Assembly: GCF_900183975.1 (NCBI RefSeq)
Contig: NZ_LT853882.1
Span: forward strand, 2,721,501 to 2,785,500
Direction of reading: 5' to 3'
Source: Xanthomonas fragariae
GTDB taxonomy: Bacteria > Pseudomonadota > Gammaproteobacteria > Xanthomonadales > Xanthomonadaceae
Length of the DNA stretch: 64,000 nt
The translations under genes were made by a program, and so were the position numbers. The notes beneath the pieces are model-generated. The model was given only the letters and a program-made list of their open reading frames with translations. It made no database searches and had not been told where the DNA came from. Position 1 is the first letter of the stretch. Every line of letters begins with the position of its first letter. Positions 57,633 to 64,000 of the stretch are shown here, piece by piece.

Positions 57633-59137
57633 GTCGTCCCTGAAAAATCCCCTTCAAGCGCCAAGTGCCGTCGGTGACAGCGGCACGGTACTCAAGGATG
57701 ACCATCCCATCGCCCGCATCCAGGCACGCAAAAACGCGATCCAGCGCAGCAGCCAGCGCAGGTTGTAGCCAGCGGCGCAGCCGAGCACGTGCAGCGCATC
57801 GCCTTGGGCACCTTTCAGCCTGCAGCGACGCAACCGGCAGTCGTCTTTCAGATGTCCGATCACCGGCTCCACCGCCTGCCGTCGCTTGATCCAGCGCCAT
57901 TGCCGTCGCGTCAGCGTCTTGGCCTTGCCGCGATGCAGGACCTGCACGCCATCGACTTCGCGCCCGCGATCGCCCAGGTCCACGATCGCCACCGTCGGTT
58001 CTACGCTCACATCCTGCAGCAACCCGCGTGTCTGCTCCAGCTGCTCGGCCAAGGTATCGCCGTCGTACGGGTTGCCCGGGAAGCTGCGCGCACCCACGAC
58101 CAATCCCTTGCAGGCGGTGACCGCAATGCCGACCTTGACGCCGAATTCGTACGCTTGACGCGCCTTGCCCTTGCCAATGCATTCCACTTCCGAGGCATGC
58201 AATGCGTACAGTTTTTGTTTGTCCTTCGGACGCTGCGTGTACAGCCGTTGCGCACGTTCCAGCCAGACAGCGATGCGCTCGCGCACGCCGGTGTTTACCT
58301 GATCGAGTTTGCGTTGGATGTCGCGCACGAGCCGTCCCAGCACTGTGCGTTGACGTCGCAGCACGCGCCGCATCCGCTTGAACTGGCGCGCATGCGCATA
58401 CCGACCTGCCTTGCGGCTCAGGGCCGGGCCTTGCCGCGCGTAGCTCTGCCGCAATCCGATGCCGTGCCGCTTGGCCAGTAACACCAGCTTCTTGCGTGCC
58501 ACCTCCAGCAAACGGCTGTCGGTCGGATAGGCGATCGCCTTTTCCTGCACCGTGGTGTCCACGATCACCCGCGACAACTCGCGTGCGTCCACCGCCTGCA
58601 TCGCATGCGCGGCGTTGATGGTGTGCGCCAGCAGCTCTTCCATCCCGGCCTCACCCAGGCGCTGCCGCCAGCGCGTCAGCGAGCTGGCATCGCTCGGCAA
58701 GCGCGTCTGGAACACGACCTCACCGGTGAAGAACTGCCAGTACGGATTCTCCAGCCAGCGCTCGCACACCGCTTCATCGGACAGGTCGTAGGCGTGTTTG
58801 AGGTAGAGCAAACCGGCAATCAGCCGCACCGGCAATGCCGGCCGACCGCCACCGGCCTGGGTGGCCGGCAAGCGCGATGAAAGTGCTTGCTCCAACGCCG
58901 TCCACGGCATCCGTTGGCTCAGCCGCGCCAGCGGATGACGCAGATCGATCTGGTTCTCCAGCCACGAACGAAACAACTCGGCGGCGGGTCTGTCTTCGGC
59001 AGCAGGACGGCGTGTACGCATGAGTGAAAATTGCCAGAAACCAGCCTTCAGCGTAGCGAACACTGGTAGTTTTGGCACGCCGGTGCAGACATCAAGGCCT
59101 TGCGGTCGTTGGGTGGTTGGGGGTTTTCAGGGACGAC
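57633..59137 (-). mobile_element. Full-length IS5-family element (IS1478-like), copy 2
   Basis: Inverted repeats (GTCGTCCCTGAAAA at 57633; ending TTTTCAGGGACGAC at 59137) enclose 1,505 bp. The flanks differ (TCGATA on the left, CAATTA on the right), so there is no target duplication, in contrast to copy 1. This suggests that this copy recombined with another and joined unrelated DNA: an alginate-export fragment on one side and a glycosyltransferase on the other. Confidence 0.9.
57654..59078 (-). CDS. IS1478-like transposase
   Basis: A 474-residue DDE transposase. N-terminal LFRSWLENQIDLRHPLARLS and YDLSDEAVCERWLENPYWQFFTGE precede the catalytic SRVIVDTTVQEKAIAYPTDS, an Arg-rich central insertion, VGIAVTACKGLVVGARSFPGNPYDGDTLAEQL, VDLGDRGREVDGV and VIGHLKDDCRLRRCRLKG. 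The frame is intact, unlike copy 1. Confidence 0.9.
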   Translation of the reverse strand: MPKLPVFATLKAGFWQFSLMRTRRPAAEDRPAAELFRSWLENQIDLRHPLARLSQRMPWTALEQALSSRLPATQAGGGRPALPVRLIAGLLYLKHAYDLSDEAVCERWLENPYWQFFTGEVVFQTRLPSDASSLTRWRQRLGEAGMEELLAHTINAAHAMQAVDARELSRVIVDTTVQEKAIAYPTDSRLLEVARKKLVLLAKRHGIGLRQSYARQGPALSRKAGRYAHARQFKRMRRVLRRQRTVLGRLVRDIQRKLDQVNTGVRERIAVWLERAQRLYTQRPKDKQKLYALHASEVECIGKGKARQAYEFGVKVGIAVTACKGLVVGARSFPGNPYDGDTLAEQLEQTRGLLQDVSVEPTVAIVDLGDRGREVDGVQVLHRGKAKTLTRRQWRWIKRRQAVEPVIGHLKDDCRLRRCRLKGAQGDALHVLGCAAGYNLRWLLRWIAFLRAWMRAMGWSSLSTVPLSPTALGA

Positions 59138-59465
59138 CAATTATAAGATCAGGCTTCGCTACACTGGTCTCTCTCAGCCCCGCGCCAACCAATTGCGATA
59201 GAAATGGAGCATCTCCCGGGATAGCCAGCCCCCGCAACACTTCCACATTGACCACATTAACTTCATAGCCCGCCCGAGCACTGCTCAGCGCCACCGCATC
59301 ATCATATTCCAACCATTGCCTGAAATTACTTTCCACGCCCTCCGCATTTGTGATTACCGTAACTGCATGCCCACTTCTTACCAAGTCCTGCGCCAGCCAA
59401 TATACTGACCTGGAAACACCACCTTGTATAGGAGGATATTTTCCAAAAATCATAATATGAGCCAT
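59138..59465 (-). pseudogene. Glycosyltransferase (GT4-type) cut by IS1478-like element
   Basis: The first 109 codons of a glycosyltransferase: MAHIMIFGKYPPIQGGVSRSVYWLAQDL then GHAVTVITNAEG. The N-terminal G-K-Y-P-P-x-x-G-G-V-S motif is typical of GT-B fold, GT4-type enzymes. The C-terminal UDP- or nucleotide-sugar-binding half is missing beyond the IS boundary. A clear ribosome-binding site (AGGAAG) lies about 5 bases upstream. The DNA is much AT-richer than its neighbours, consistent with transfer. Confidence 0.78.
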
Positions 59466-59482
59466 ATCGCTTCCTTTTTTAA

Positions 59483-59508
59483 GGAAAACGCCACCCAGTT
59501 GGGTGGCG
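59483..59508 (-). terminator. Terminator or attenuator between the GRDP-like gene and the glycosyltransferase
   Basis: A perfect 8-bp stem (59489-59496 with 59501-59508, loop AGTT) reads on the minus strand as CGCCACCC...GGGTGGCG followed by TTTT. It lies 20 bases past the GRDP-like stop and 18 bases before the glycosyltransferase ATG, so it could limit transcription of the downstream gene relative to the upstream one. Confidence 0.8.
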
Positions 59509-59527
59509 CATACATTATTAATTGCGG

Positions 59528-60090
59528 TCAGATTACATCATCACTAGACATCGAAAAGCAATTATGACAATCCGCAAAGCCCCCGGGCCCAGCATCTAGA
59601 CTAGGCCAAAACTGAGGCGGCGGGAGCTCGCAAAAATGTCTCTCATAGGCATATCTAAAGAATTCATAATCACCCATTAGATTAACACTACCGTCGCCAG
59701 CGGAAGAATCTGCAGGCTTATGATGGATGTAACGACCAGCGACGGCCTTGCAAAAATTAACATAATCCACAGTGTTTACAATGAATTCATGCCAGAACTT
59801 ATCTAAAGTCCTTGCCATCGGAAACTTCTTTTCCGGGTATAGCGCGCATAAAGCCAAATATCTAATTACCTCTAAAGCGTGTTTCGACGCACTACTTTTT
59901 GAGATACCCACTTCATTTGCATATCTCAAAACAATACTATCAACTGGAAAGGAGAGCGCCTTACGAATGAGATCATGGGAATCTTCATAAGGCACTATAG
60001 CTTCAGCATCTACATCCAATAAAACGACCGAGTTAACTTCTACGCTTTCATCATGATTTCTACGCTTTCATCAAGATCAAGAGCCATCAT
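59528..60090 (-). pseudogene. Small GRDP-like gene with frameshifted start
   Basis: From 60019 the frame encodes 163 residues (TTG start, MDVDAEAIVPYEDSHD); the motif LDKFWHEFIVNTVDYVNFCKAV followed by RYIHHKPAD matches the W-H-x-F...Y-x-x-F-C...H-H-x-P pattern of glycine-rich-domain-containing (GRDP/DUF1399-like) proteins. It ends GGFADCHNCFSMSSDDVI. The original ATG pair is probably at 60090/60087, with a strong AGGAG site, but a 20-bp tandem duplication (60038-60077) shifts the frame and gives a stop after about 16 codons. Removing one copy restores an open frame of about 186 codons. Function unknown. Confidence 0.65.
60038..60077. repeat. 20-bp tandem duplication (2 copies, 1 mismatch)
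   Basis: TTCTACGCTTTCATCATGAT (60038-60057) and TTCTACGCTTTCATCAAGAT (60058-60077) differ at one base. The 20-bp length is not a multiple of 3, so it disrupts the GRDP-like gene. Confidence 0.93.
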
Positions 60091-60134
60091 TACTCTCCTC
60101 TTACGCATGTCGAGTTAAACCCCCTGCCATTTAA

Positions 60135-60164
60135 CCTTTACCACAAATTATGAACCCATGTCAA
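60135..60164 (-). promoter_or_regulatory. Putative sigma-70 promoter of the GRDP-like gene
   Basis: On the minus strand a perfect TTGACA (-35, 60164-60159) is followed after 18 bases by TAAAGG (-10, 60140-60135). The likely start of transcription lies about 35 bases before the ATG at 60090. The -10 element is weak. Confidence 0.5.
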
Positions 60165-60215
60165 CCTTGGCGTTTAGCAAGTTTGTCGATTTATTACTCA
60201 GTTCAGCAAACTGTA

Positions 60216-61787
60216 TCAGCCTGCCTTAATAGCTACGTAGCTGTTTGCTCGTCCACTAGAGATTAGCACCATGATTACGTCGCCTTTTTTGTAACCGGCC
60301 AGCGCACGATTCAACTCGGCCACGCTGCCAACCGAGATCCTACCCACCCGCAGGATGACCTGACCGGGAGAAAGCGGCGGCGAAGTGTCGCGCGCCTGCG
60401 AACCTGTCACCGCGGCGATGCGCACACCCTGTCCCGCTTCCAGGCCCAGGCCGCTGCGCTCGGCGGCGGTCAGATCGACGACTTGCAGGCCGAGCAGTTC
60501 CACGCTGGCCGGGGCGCTGGGCTTGGCCTTGTCGGCCGCGGCGCGCGGTGCGGCGTTGCCGGACGGGTTGTCCAGCGTTGCCAGGGTGACGGCCACCTTG
60601 CGCGGCTTGCCGTCACGCAGCACGTCCAGGGTCACCTTGGTGCCCGGCGGCAACAAGCCGATCATTGGCGGTAGATCGCTGTAGGCCTGGATATTCTTGC
60701 CATCGATGCTGCGGATCACATCGCCCACCTCAATGCCGGCCTTGGCTGCAGGACTGCCGGCGGGAATGTCGTTCACCAGCGCACCGCGCGTATCCGGCAA
60801 GCCCAGGCCCTGCGCCTTGAGTGCATCGATCGGGCCGACCGCCACGCCCAGCATGCCGCGACTCACGTGGCCGGTGGCCTTGATCTGCTCGGCAGCGCTG
60901 AAGGCCAGATCGATCGGGATCGCGAAGCTGATGCCCATATAGCCGCCCGAAGCGGAGAAGATCTGCGAATTGATGCCAACCACTTCACCGCGCGTGTTGA
61001 GCAGCGGGCCGCCGGAGTTGCCCTGATTGATCGCCACGTCGGTCTGGATGAAGGGCACATAGCGCTGGTCCGCATACGGATTGCTGCGGCCGGTGGCGCT
61101 GACGATACCGGCGGTGACCGAGTGATCCAGGCCGAACGGCGAGCCGATCGCCACCACCCACTGGCCCGGCCTGAGCGTTTTGGAATCGCCGATGCGCACC
61201 GTCGGCAGACCCTTGGCCTCGATCTTCAGCAGCGCCACATCAAATTGCTCGTCGCTGCCAACCACCTTGGCCTTGAACTCGCGCCGGTCGGTCAGCTTGA
61301 CGGTGACTTCGCTGGCGCCATCGACCACGTGATGGTTGGTCAGCACGTAGCCGTCGGCGGAAATGATGAAACCCGAGCCCATCGACTTGCCGGCGATACC
61401 GCCGTCGTCATCGTCCTGGCCGGGGCCCTGCCCCTGACGCGGTCCGCCCGGCATTTGGAAGTCCGGCCCGAAGAAACGGCGGAAGAACTCCGGCATCTGC
61501 TCATCGCCCGGCATGGCGCCGCCGTCCTGTCCCCCCCGCCGCTGATGCGCCATGGCGTCCTTGCGGGTAATGGTGGTTTCGATGTTAACCACGCCCGAGC
61601 CGACCTGTTCGACCAGGTTGGTGAAATCCGGTAGACCCGCCACCAGCTGCGGCGCTGGCGTGGCGCTGCGGTTGACGGCGATCGGCGCGGTGTCCTTGGC
61701 GACCGGCGCAGGCCGCTGCGCGCAAGCGATCAACGGTAGGGTCATGGCGATCAGGCCAAACATTTGGGTGCGGATGCGATGGTTCAT
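60216..61787 (-). CDS. mucD: Do-like serine protease (DegP/MucD)
   Basis: A 523-residue HtrA-family periplasmic protease and chaperone. The N-terminal segment ends in a plausible lipobox (PLIAC, Cys22), so it may be lipid-anchored. The catalytic triad is His153 in LTNHHVVDG, Asp183 in EQFDVALLKIE and Ser258 in QGNSGGPLLN. Two PDZ domains follow (about 305-395 and 430-520). A GGAGG ribosome-binding site supports the start at 61787. It is the third gene of rpoE-rseA-mucD, known in Xanthomonas to be co-expressed under envelope stress. Confidence 0.93.
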   Translation of the reverse strand: MNHRIRTQMFGLIAMTLPLIACAQRPAPVAKDTAPIAVNRSATPAPQLVAGLPDFTNLVEQVGSGVVNIETTITRKDAMAHQRRGGQDGGAMPGDEQMPEFFRRFFGPDFQMPGGPRQGQGPGQDDDDGGIAGKSMGSGFIISADGYVLTNHHVVDGASEVTVKLTDRREFKAKVVGSDEQFDVALLKIEAKGLPTVRIGDSKTLRPGQWVVAIGSPFGLDHSVTAGIVSATGRSNPYADQRYVPFIQTDVAINQGNSGGPLLNTRGEVVGINSQIFSASGGYMGISFAIPIDLAFSAAEQIKATGHVSRGMLGVAVGPIDALKAQGLGLPDTRGALVNDIPAGSPAAKAGIEVGDVIRSIDGKNIQAYSDLPPMIGLLPPGTKVTLDVLRDGKPRKVAVTLATLDNPSGNAAPRAAADKAKPSAPASVELLGLQVVDLTAAERSGLGLEAGQGVRIAAVTGSQARDTSPPLSPGQVILRVGRISVGSVAELNRALAGYKKGDVIMVLISSGRANSYVAIKAG

Positions 61788-61819
61788 CAGGTTGCCTCCG
61801 ATGGCAGGGCGACAGGGGC

Positions 61820-61842
61820 GAACCCTTTGATGACAAGGGTCC
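61820..61842. repeat. Hairpin between rseA and mucD
   Basis: GAACCCTT (61820-61827) can pair with AAGGGTCC (61835-61842) with one G-T pair. It has no T-run on the minus strand and lies upstream of the mucD ribosome-binding site; it could reduce read-through or stabilise the mRNA. Confidence 0.4.
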
Positions 61843-61892
61843 GGCACGATAACGAGAGGAAGGACGCCGAGCGGATGAGATCGGCGGCGGCG

Positions 61893-62759
61893 TCAGTTCT
61901 GTGGCAACTGCACCGGCAGCGGCCGGCTTAGCGCCGGGCTGGTCACGATCTGTGGCGCGGGCTCGAACGGGTAGAACGCGGCGCCTTGGCCGCTTTGCCG
62001 GACACTGGCGTCGAGCGGCCTTTCGCCAGCCCCGGATAAAGCCGCGCGCGGCCACGGGCGTGGCTGCAGCGTCGTATCGGAATGCGTGAACGGGTTGGAG
62101 GGCGCTGCGGGGGTTACAGTCGCCGGTGCCGGCGTGGCGGTCGCCACCATGCGGGTCGGCGTTTGTTGCTGACGCCAAGCCACGCTACGCGCCACCTGCT
62201 GGTTGCGCGTAGCCGCGCCACGGCGGGTGGACGCCAGCGCTGCGGCCGGCGCTGCCGCGGCGAGCGCGACAATGTCATCAGGGGTCGCCGGGCCAGGCGC
62301 GACCGGAACCTTCGGTGCCACTGGTGTGACCGGAACCTGCGAAGCCGCAGGCATCTGCGCTGCGGTGGCATACACCGGCATATCCGAGGCAGGCAAGGCG
62401 GTCTGAGGAAGACGTTCGCGCGCGATGAATAAAGCAATTGCGGCAACCGACGCTGCAATCGCCGCGCCACCACCCCAACGCCAACGCGCGGCCGGGCGCC
62501 TCGTCCGGTGCTCCTGTGGAACGGGCTCAGCAGCGATGGCGCTACGCACACGCGCTGCAAAATCCGATGGTGCTGGCGCACTGGCCGCACCGCGCAACAC
62601 ATCGCCGCATAGCTGCCAGCGTTCGTGGCAACCGGCAAGTTCTTCATCGTGGGCCAGACGGCGCAACAAAAAGCGCGACTCGTCGGTATTCAATTCGCCG
62701 TCCACCAGCGCGGACAGCTGCTGACGATAGTGAAGCTCGAACTTGTCGGTGGTGGACAT
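61893..62759 (-). CDS. rseA: Anti-sigma-E factor RseA-like
   Basis: A 288-residue anti-sigma factor. The N-terminal cytoplasmic RseA_N domain is LHYRQQLSALVDGELNTDESRFLLRRLAHDEELAGCHERWQLCGDVLRG. A single transmembrane helix (GGGAAIAASVAAIALFIA, about 105-125) precedes a low-complexity Ala/Pro/Thr-rich periplasmic tail that is longer and less conserved than in E. coli. It lies 14 bases after rpoE. It sequesters RpoE until cleaved under envelope stress. Confidence 0.88.
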   Translation of the reverse strand: MSTTDKFELHYRQQLSALVDGELNTDESRFLLRRLAHDEELAGCHERWQLCGDVLRGAASAPAPSDFAARVRSAIAAEPVPQEHRTRRPAARWRWGGGAAIAASVAAIALFIARERLPQTALPASDMPVYATAAQMPAASQVPVTPVAPKVPVAPGPATPDDIVALAAAAPAAALASTRRGAATRNQQVARSVAWRQQQTPTRMVATATPAPATVTPAAPSNPFTHSDTTLQPRPWPRAALSGAGERPLDASVRQSGQGAAFYPFEPAPQIVTSPALSRPLPVQLPQN

Positions 62760-62773
62760 GGCAGGGTTATGCC

Positions 62774-63394
62774 TCATACAGCGTGTCGCTCACGGGTAGC
62801 GCTTTCGGTCTCCAATAGAGGCCGCAGCTCGATGTCGATGGCCTCGCGCGCCCGGAAGATGCGCGAGCGCACCGTTCCGATCGGGCAATCCATCTTTCGC
62901 GCGATTTCGTCATAACTCAGCCCGTCCACCTCGCGCATGGTGATGGCCGACCGGAGTGCTTCCGGTAGGGCTTGGACCGCACGCATCACCGTTTGTTCCA
63001 GCTCCTGTCGCATCAATTCGCGCTCCGGTGTGTCGGTATCGCGCAATCGGATCCCACCATCGCACCGCTCGGCATCGCTGATCTCGATGTCGTCGGCGGG
63101 TGGCCGGCGGTTGTGCGCAGCCAGATGATTCTTGGCAGTGTTGACGGCAATGCGGTGCAACCACGTATAGAACTGGGAGTCGCCGCGGAAACTGTTGATC
63201 GCGCGGTATGCGCGCACAAATGCGTCCTGGGCCACGTCCTGGCTTTCGCTCCAGTCGGCGATGTAGCGCCCGATCAGCGCGACGATTCGATGCTGGTATT
63301 TGCGCACCAGCACATCGAACGCTGCGCTTTCGCCGCGCTGCACACGCCGGACCAATTCCAGATCCAGCTCCTGAGGTGTATCGACTTCGGCCAT
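62774..63394 (-). CDS. rpoE: Extracytoplasmic sigma factor RpoE
   Basis: A 206-residue ECF sigma factor. Region 2 has DLELVRRVQRGESAAFDVLVRKYQHRIVALIGRYI then SESQDVAQDAFVRAYRAINSFRG and FYTWLHRIAVNTAKNHLA. Region 4 has LRSAITMREVDGLSYDEIARKMDCPIGTVRSRIFRAREAI. The start at 63394 (MAEVDTPQELDLELV) is typical of RpoE; the longer frame extends past the promoter and is not used. It leads the operon with rseA and mucD. Confidence 0.94.
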   Translation of the reverse strand: MAEVDTPQELDLELVRRVQRGESAAFDVLVRKYQHRIVALIGRYIADWSESQDVAQDAFVRAYRAINSFRGDSQFYTWLHRIAVNTAKNHLAAHNRRPPADDIEISDAERCDGGIRLRDTDTPERELMRQELEQTVMRAVQALPEALRSAITMREVDGLSYDEIARKMDCPIGTVRSRIFRAREAIDIELRPLLETESATRERHAV

Positions 63395-63433
63395 GTCGGG
63401 CCGCACTCCTGTCAGCCCACCGAAGTCGGGCAA

Positions 63434-63460
63434 TGAGACCGCCGTTGAAAAGAAAAGTTC
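63434..63460 (-). promoter_or_regulatory. Sigma-E-type promoter upstream of rpoE
   Basis: On the minus strand GAACTT (63460-63455) is followed after exactly 16 bases by TCTCA (63438-63434), close to the sigma-E consensus GGAACTT-N15/16-TCTGA. It lies about 40 bases before the rpoE ATG, as expected for autoregulation. Confidence 0.7.
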
Positions 63461-63630
63461 ATACCGGTCCGTACGACCGTCGCGCATTCAGGGTAGCCGC
63501 ACCGGTGCGCCGCTTGCCACGCCCCGGATGAGGCGCATGCCGTCCTGTCGGCGGATATGGGTATTTGACGTGAAGGAAACAACCTCTGGATGATAACGAT
63601 CTTTCCTCATATTGCCGGATGGCCAGACGC

Positions 63631-64000
63631 ATGCTTCCAGGTTTCGACGGGCTCCGATTCAGTCATTGGCAGGCCGACCTGCGCGAGGACGGCGTGGTGG
63701 TGCTCAGCCTTGATCGTCAGGGCGCACCGGTCAACGCACTTTCGCAGGAGGTGCTGCTCGAGTTGGACGCGCTGGTCGAGCGGCTGGCACTGGAGCCGCC
63801 CAAGGGCGTGGTACTGCGCTCGGGCAAGGCCAACGGTTTCATCGCCGGTGCCGATCTGAAGGAGTTTCAGGAATTCGACCGCAAGGGCACGGTCAATGAC
63901 GCGATCCATCGCGGCCAGAGTGTCTTTCAGAAGCTGGCCGAACTGCACTGTCCTACGGTTGCGGCAATCCACGGCTTCTGCATGGGGGGCGGCACCGAGA
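63631..64000 (+). CDS. Fatty-acid oxidation complex alpha subunit (3' end outside window)
   Basis: The first 123 codons of a multifunctional enoyl-CoA hydratase/3-hydroxyacyl-CoA dehydrogenase. The crotonase start reads MLPGFDGLRFSHWQADLREDGVVVLSL, VNALSQEVLLELDALVERLA, GFIAGADLKEFQEFD and then PTVAAIHGFCMGGGTE, with the oxyanion-hole AGADLKEF and GFCMGGG motifs. It resembles FadB/FadJ. The ATG at 63631 is chosen; the in-frame ATG at 63619 (MARRM) is possible. The rest, including the dehydrogenase domain, lies beyond the window. The divergent rpoE promoter region lies between. Confidence 0.85.
   Translation, partial: MLPGFDGLRFSHWQADLREDGVVVLSLDRQGAPVNALSQEVLLELDALVERLALEPPKGVVLRSGKANGFIAGADLKEFQEFDRKGTVNDAIHRGQSVFQKLAELHCPTVAAIHGFCMGGGTE

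Noticed and set aside
1..64000. CRISPR array or phage attachment site
   Set aside because: No regularly spaced repeats or integrase gene were seen. The tRNA-Ala has no visible duplicate of its 3' end nearby.

Overview
This window looks like a Xanthomonas chromosome segment. It is GC-rich, and the gene set is typical of the group: a FimX-type degenerate GGDEF/EAL pilus regulator, the rpoE-rseA-mucD stress operon, petABC followed by sspA/sspB, a TraB/GumN-family protein, phaR next to an acetoacetyl-CoA reductase, and IS5-, IS3- and IS30-type insertion sequences of kinds common in Xanthomonas. No species call is made. Functions are assigned from recognisable motifs and remembered family features; no database search was run.

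Layout. 1-26.9 kb is mostly ordinary housekeeping DNA: barstar-like protein (cut by the left edge), uup, dbpA, apt, selO, a lipoprotein hydrolase, a GST, a cold-shock gene, a decayed YaiI/YqxD pseudogene, yaeQ-yhiN, fimX, htpX, gluQ, phbB, phaR, a leftward mutL-DUF1684-gumN-like run, amiC, tsaE-nnr, queG and xseA. 27-33 kb is a first accessory patch: a decayed IS1478-like element with a 6-bp target duplication, a fragment resembling the VirJ/AcvB C-terminus, a SUMF1-type lipoprotein, rnd and an 849-bp IS5-family element. 33-53.7 kb returns to core genes: H-NS-like protein, tRNA-Ala(CGC), a 3-methyladenine glycosylase overlapping lhr tail to tail, sspA/sspB, petABC, a lytic transglycosylase, miaB, phoH, ybeY, corC, a DUF4105 protein and corA. 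A cluster of DnaA-box-like sites lies between miaB and phoH.

53.9-59.1 kb is an insertion-sequence stack: an IS30 remnant, an internally deleted IS3 element, a second 849-bp IS5 copy, another IS5-group element and a full-length IS1478-like element. Caught in it is a short fragment resembling an alginate-export porin. It abuts an AT-richer block (59.1-60.2 kb) with a truncated glycosyltransferase and a small GRDP-like gene whose start is frameshifted by a 20-bp tandem duplication. From 60.2 kb the core resumes with the envelope-stress operon rpoE-rseA-degP/mucD, preceded by a good match to a sigma-E promoter, and the start of a fatty-acid oxidation alpha subunit cut by the right edge.

Most of the window is conserved core. 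The unusual content is in the IS-associated patches, where several genes are visibly decaying, and in the small GRDP-like gene, terminator and glycosyltransferase arrangement.
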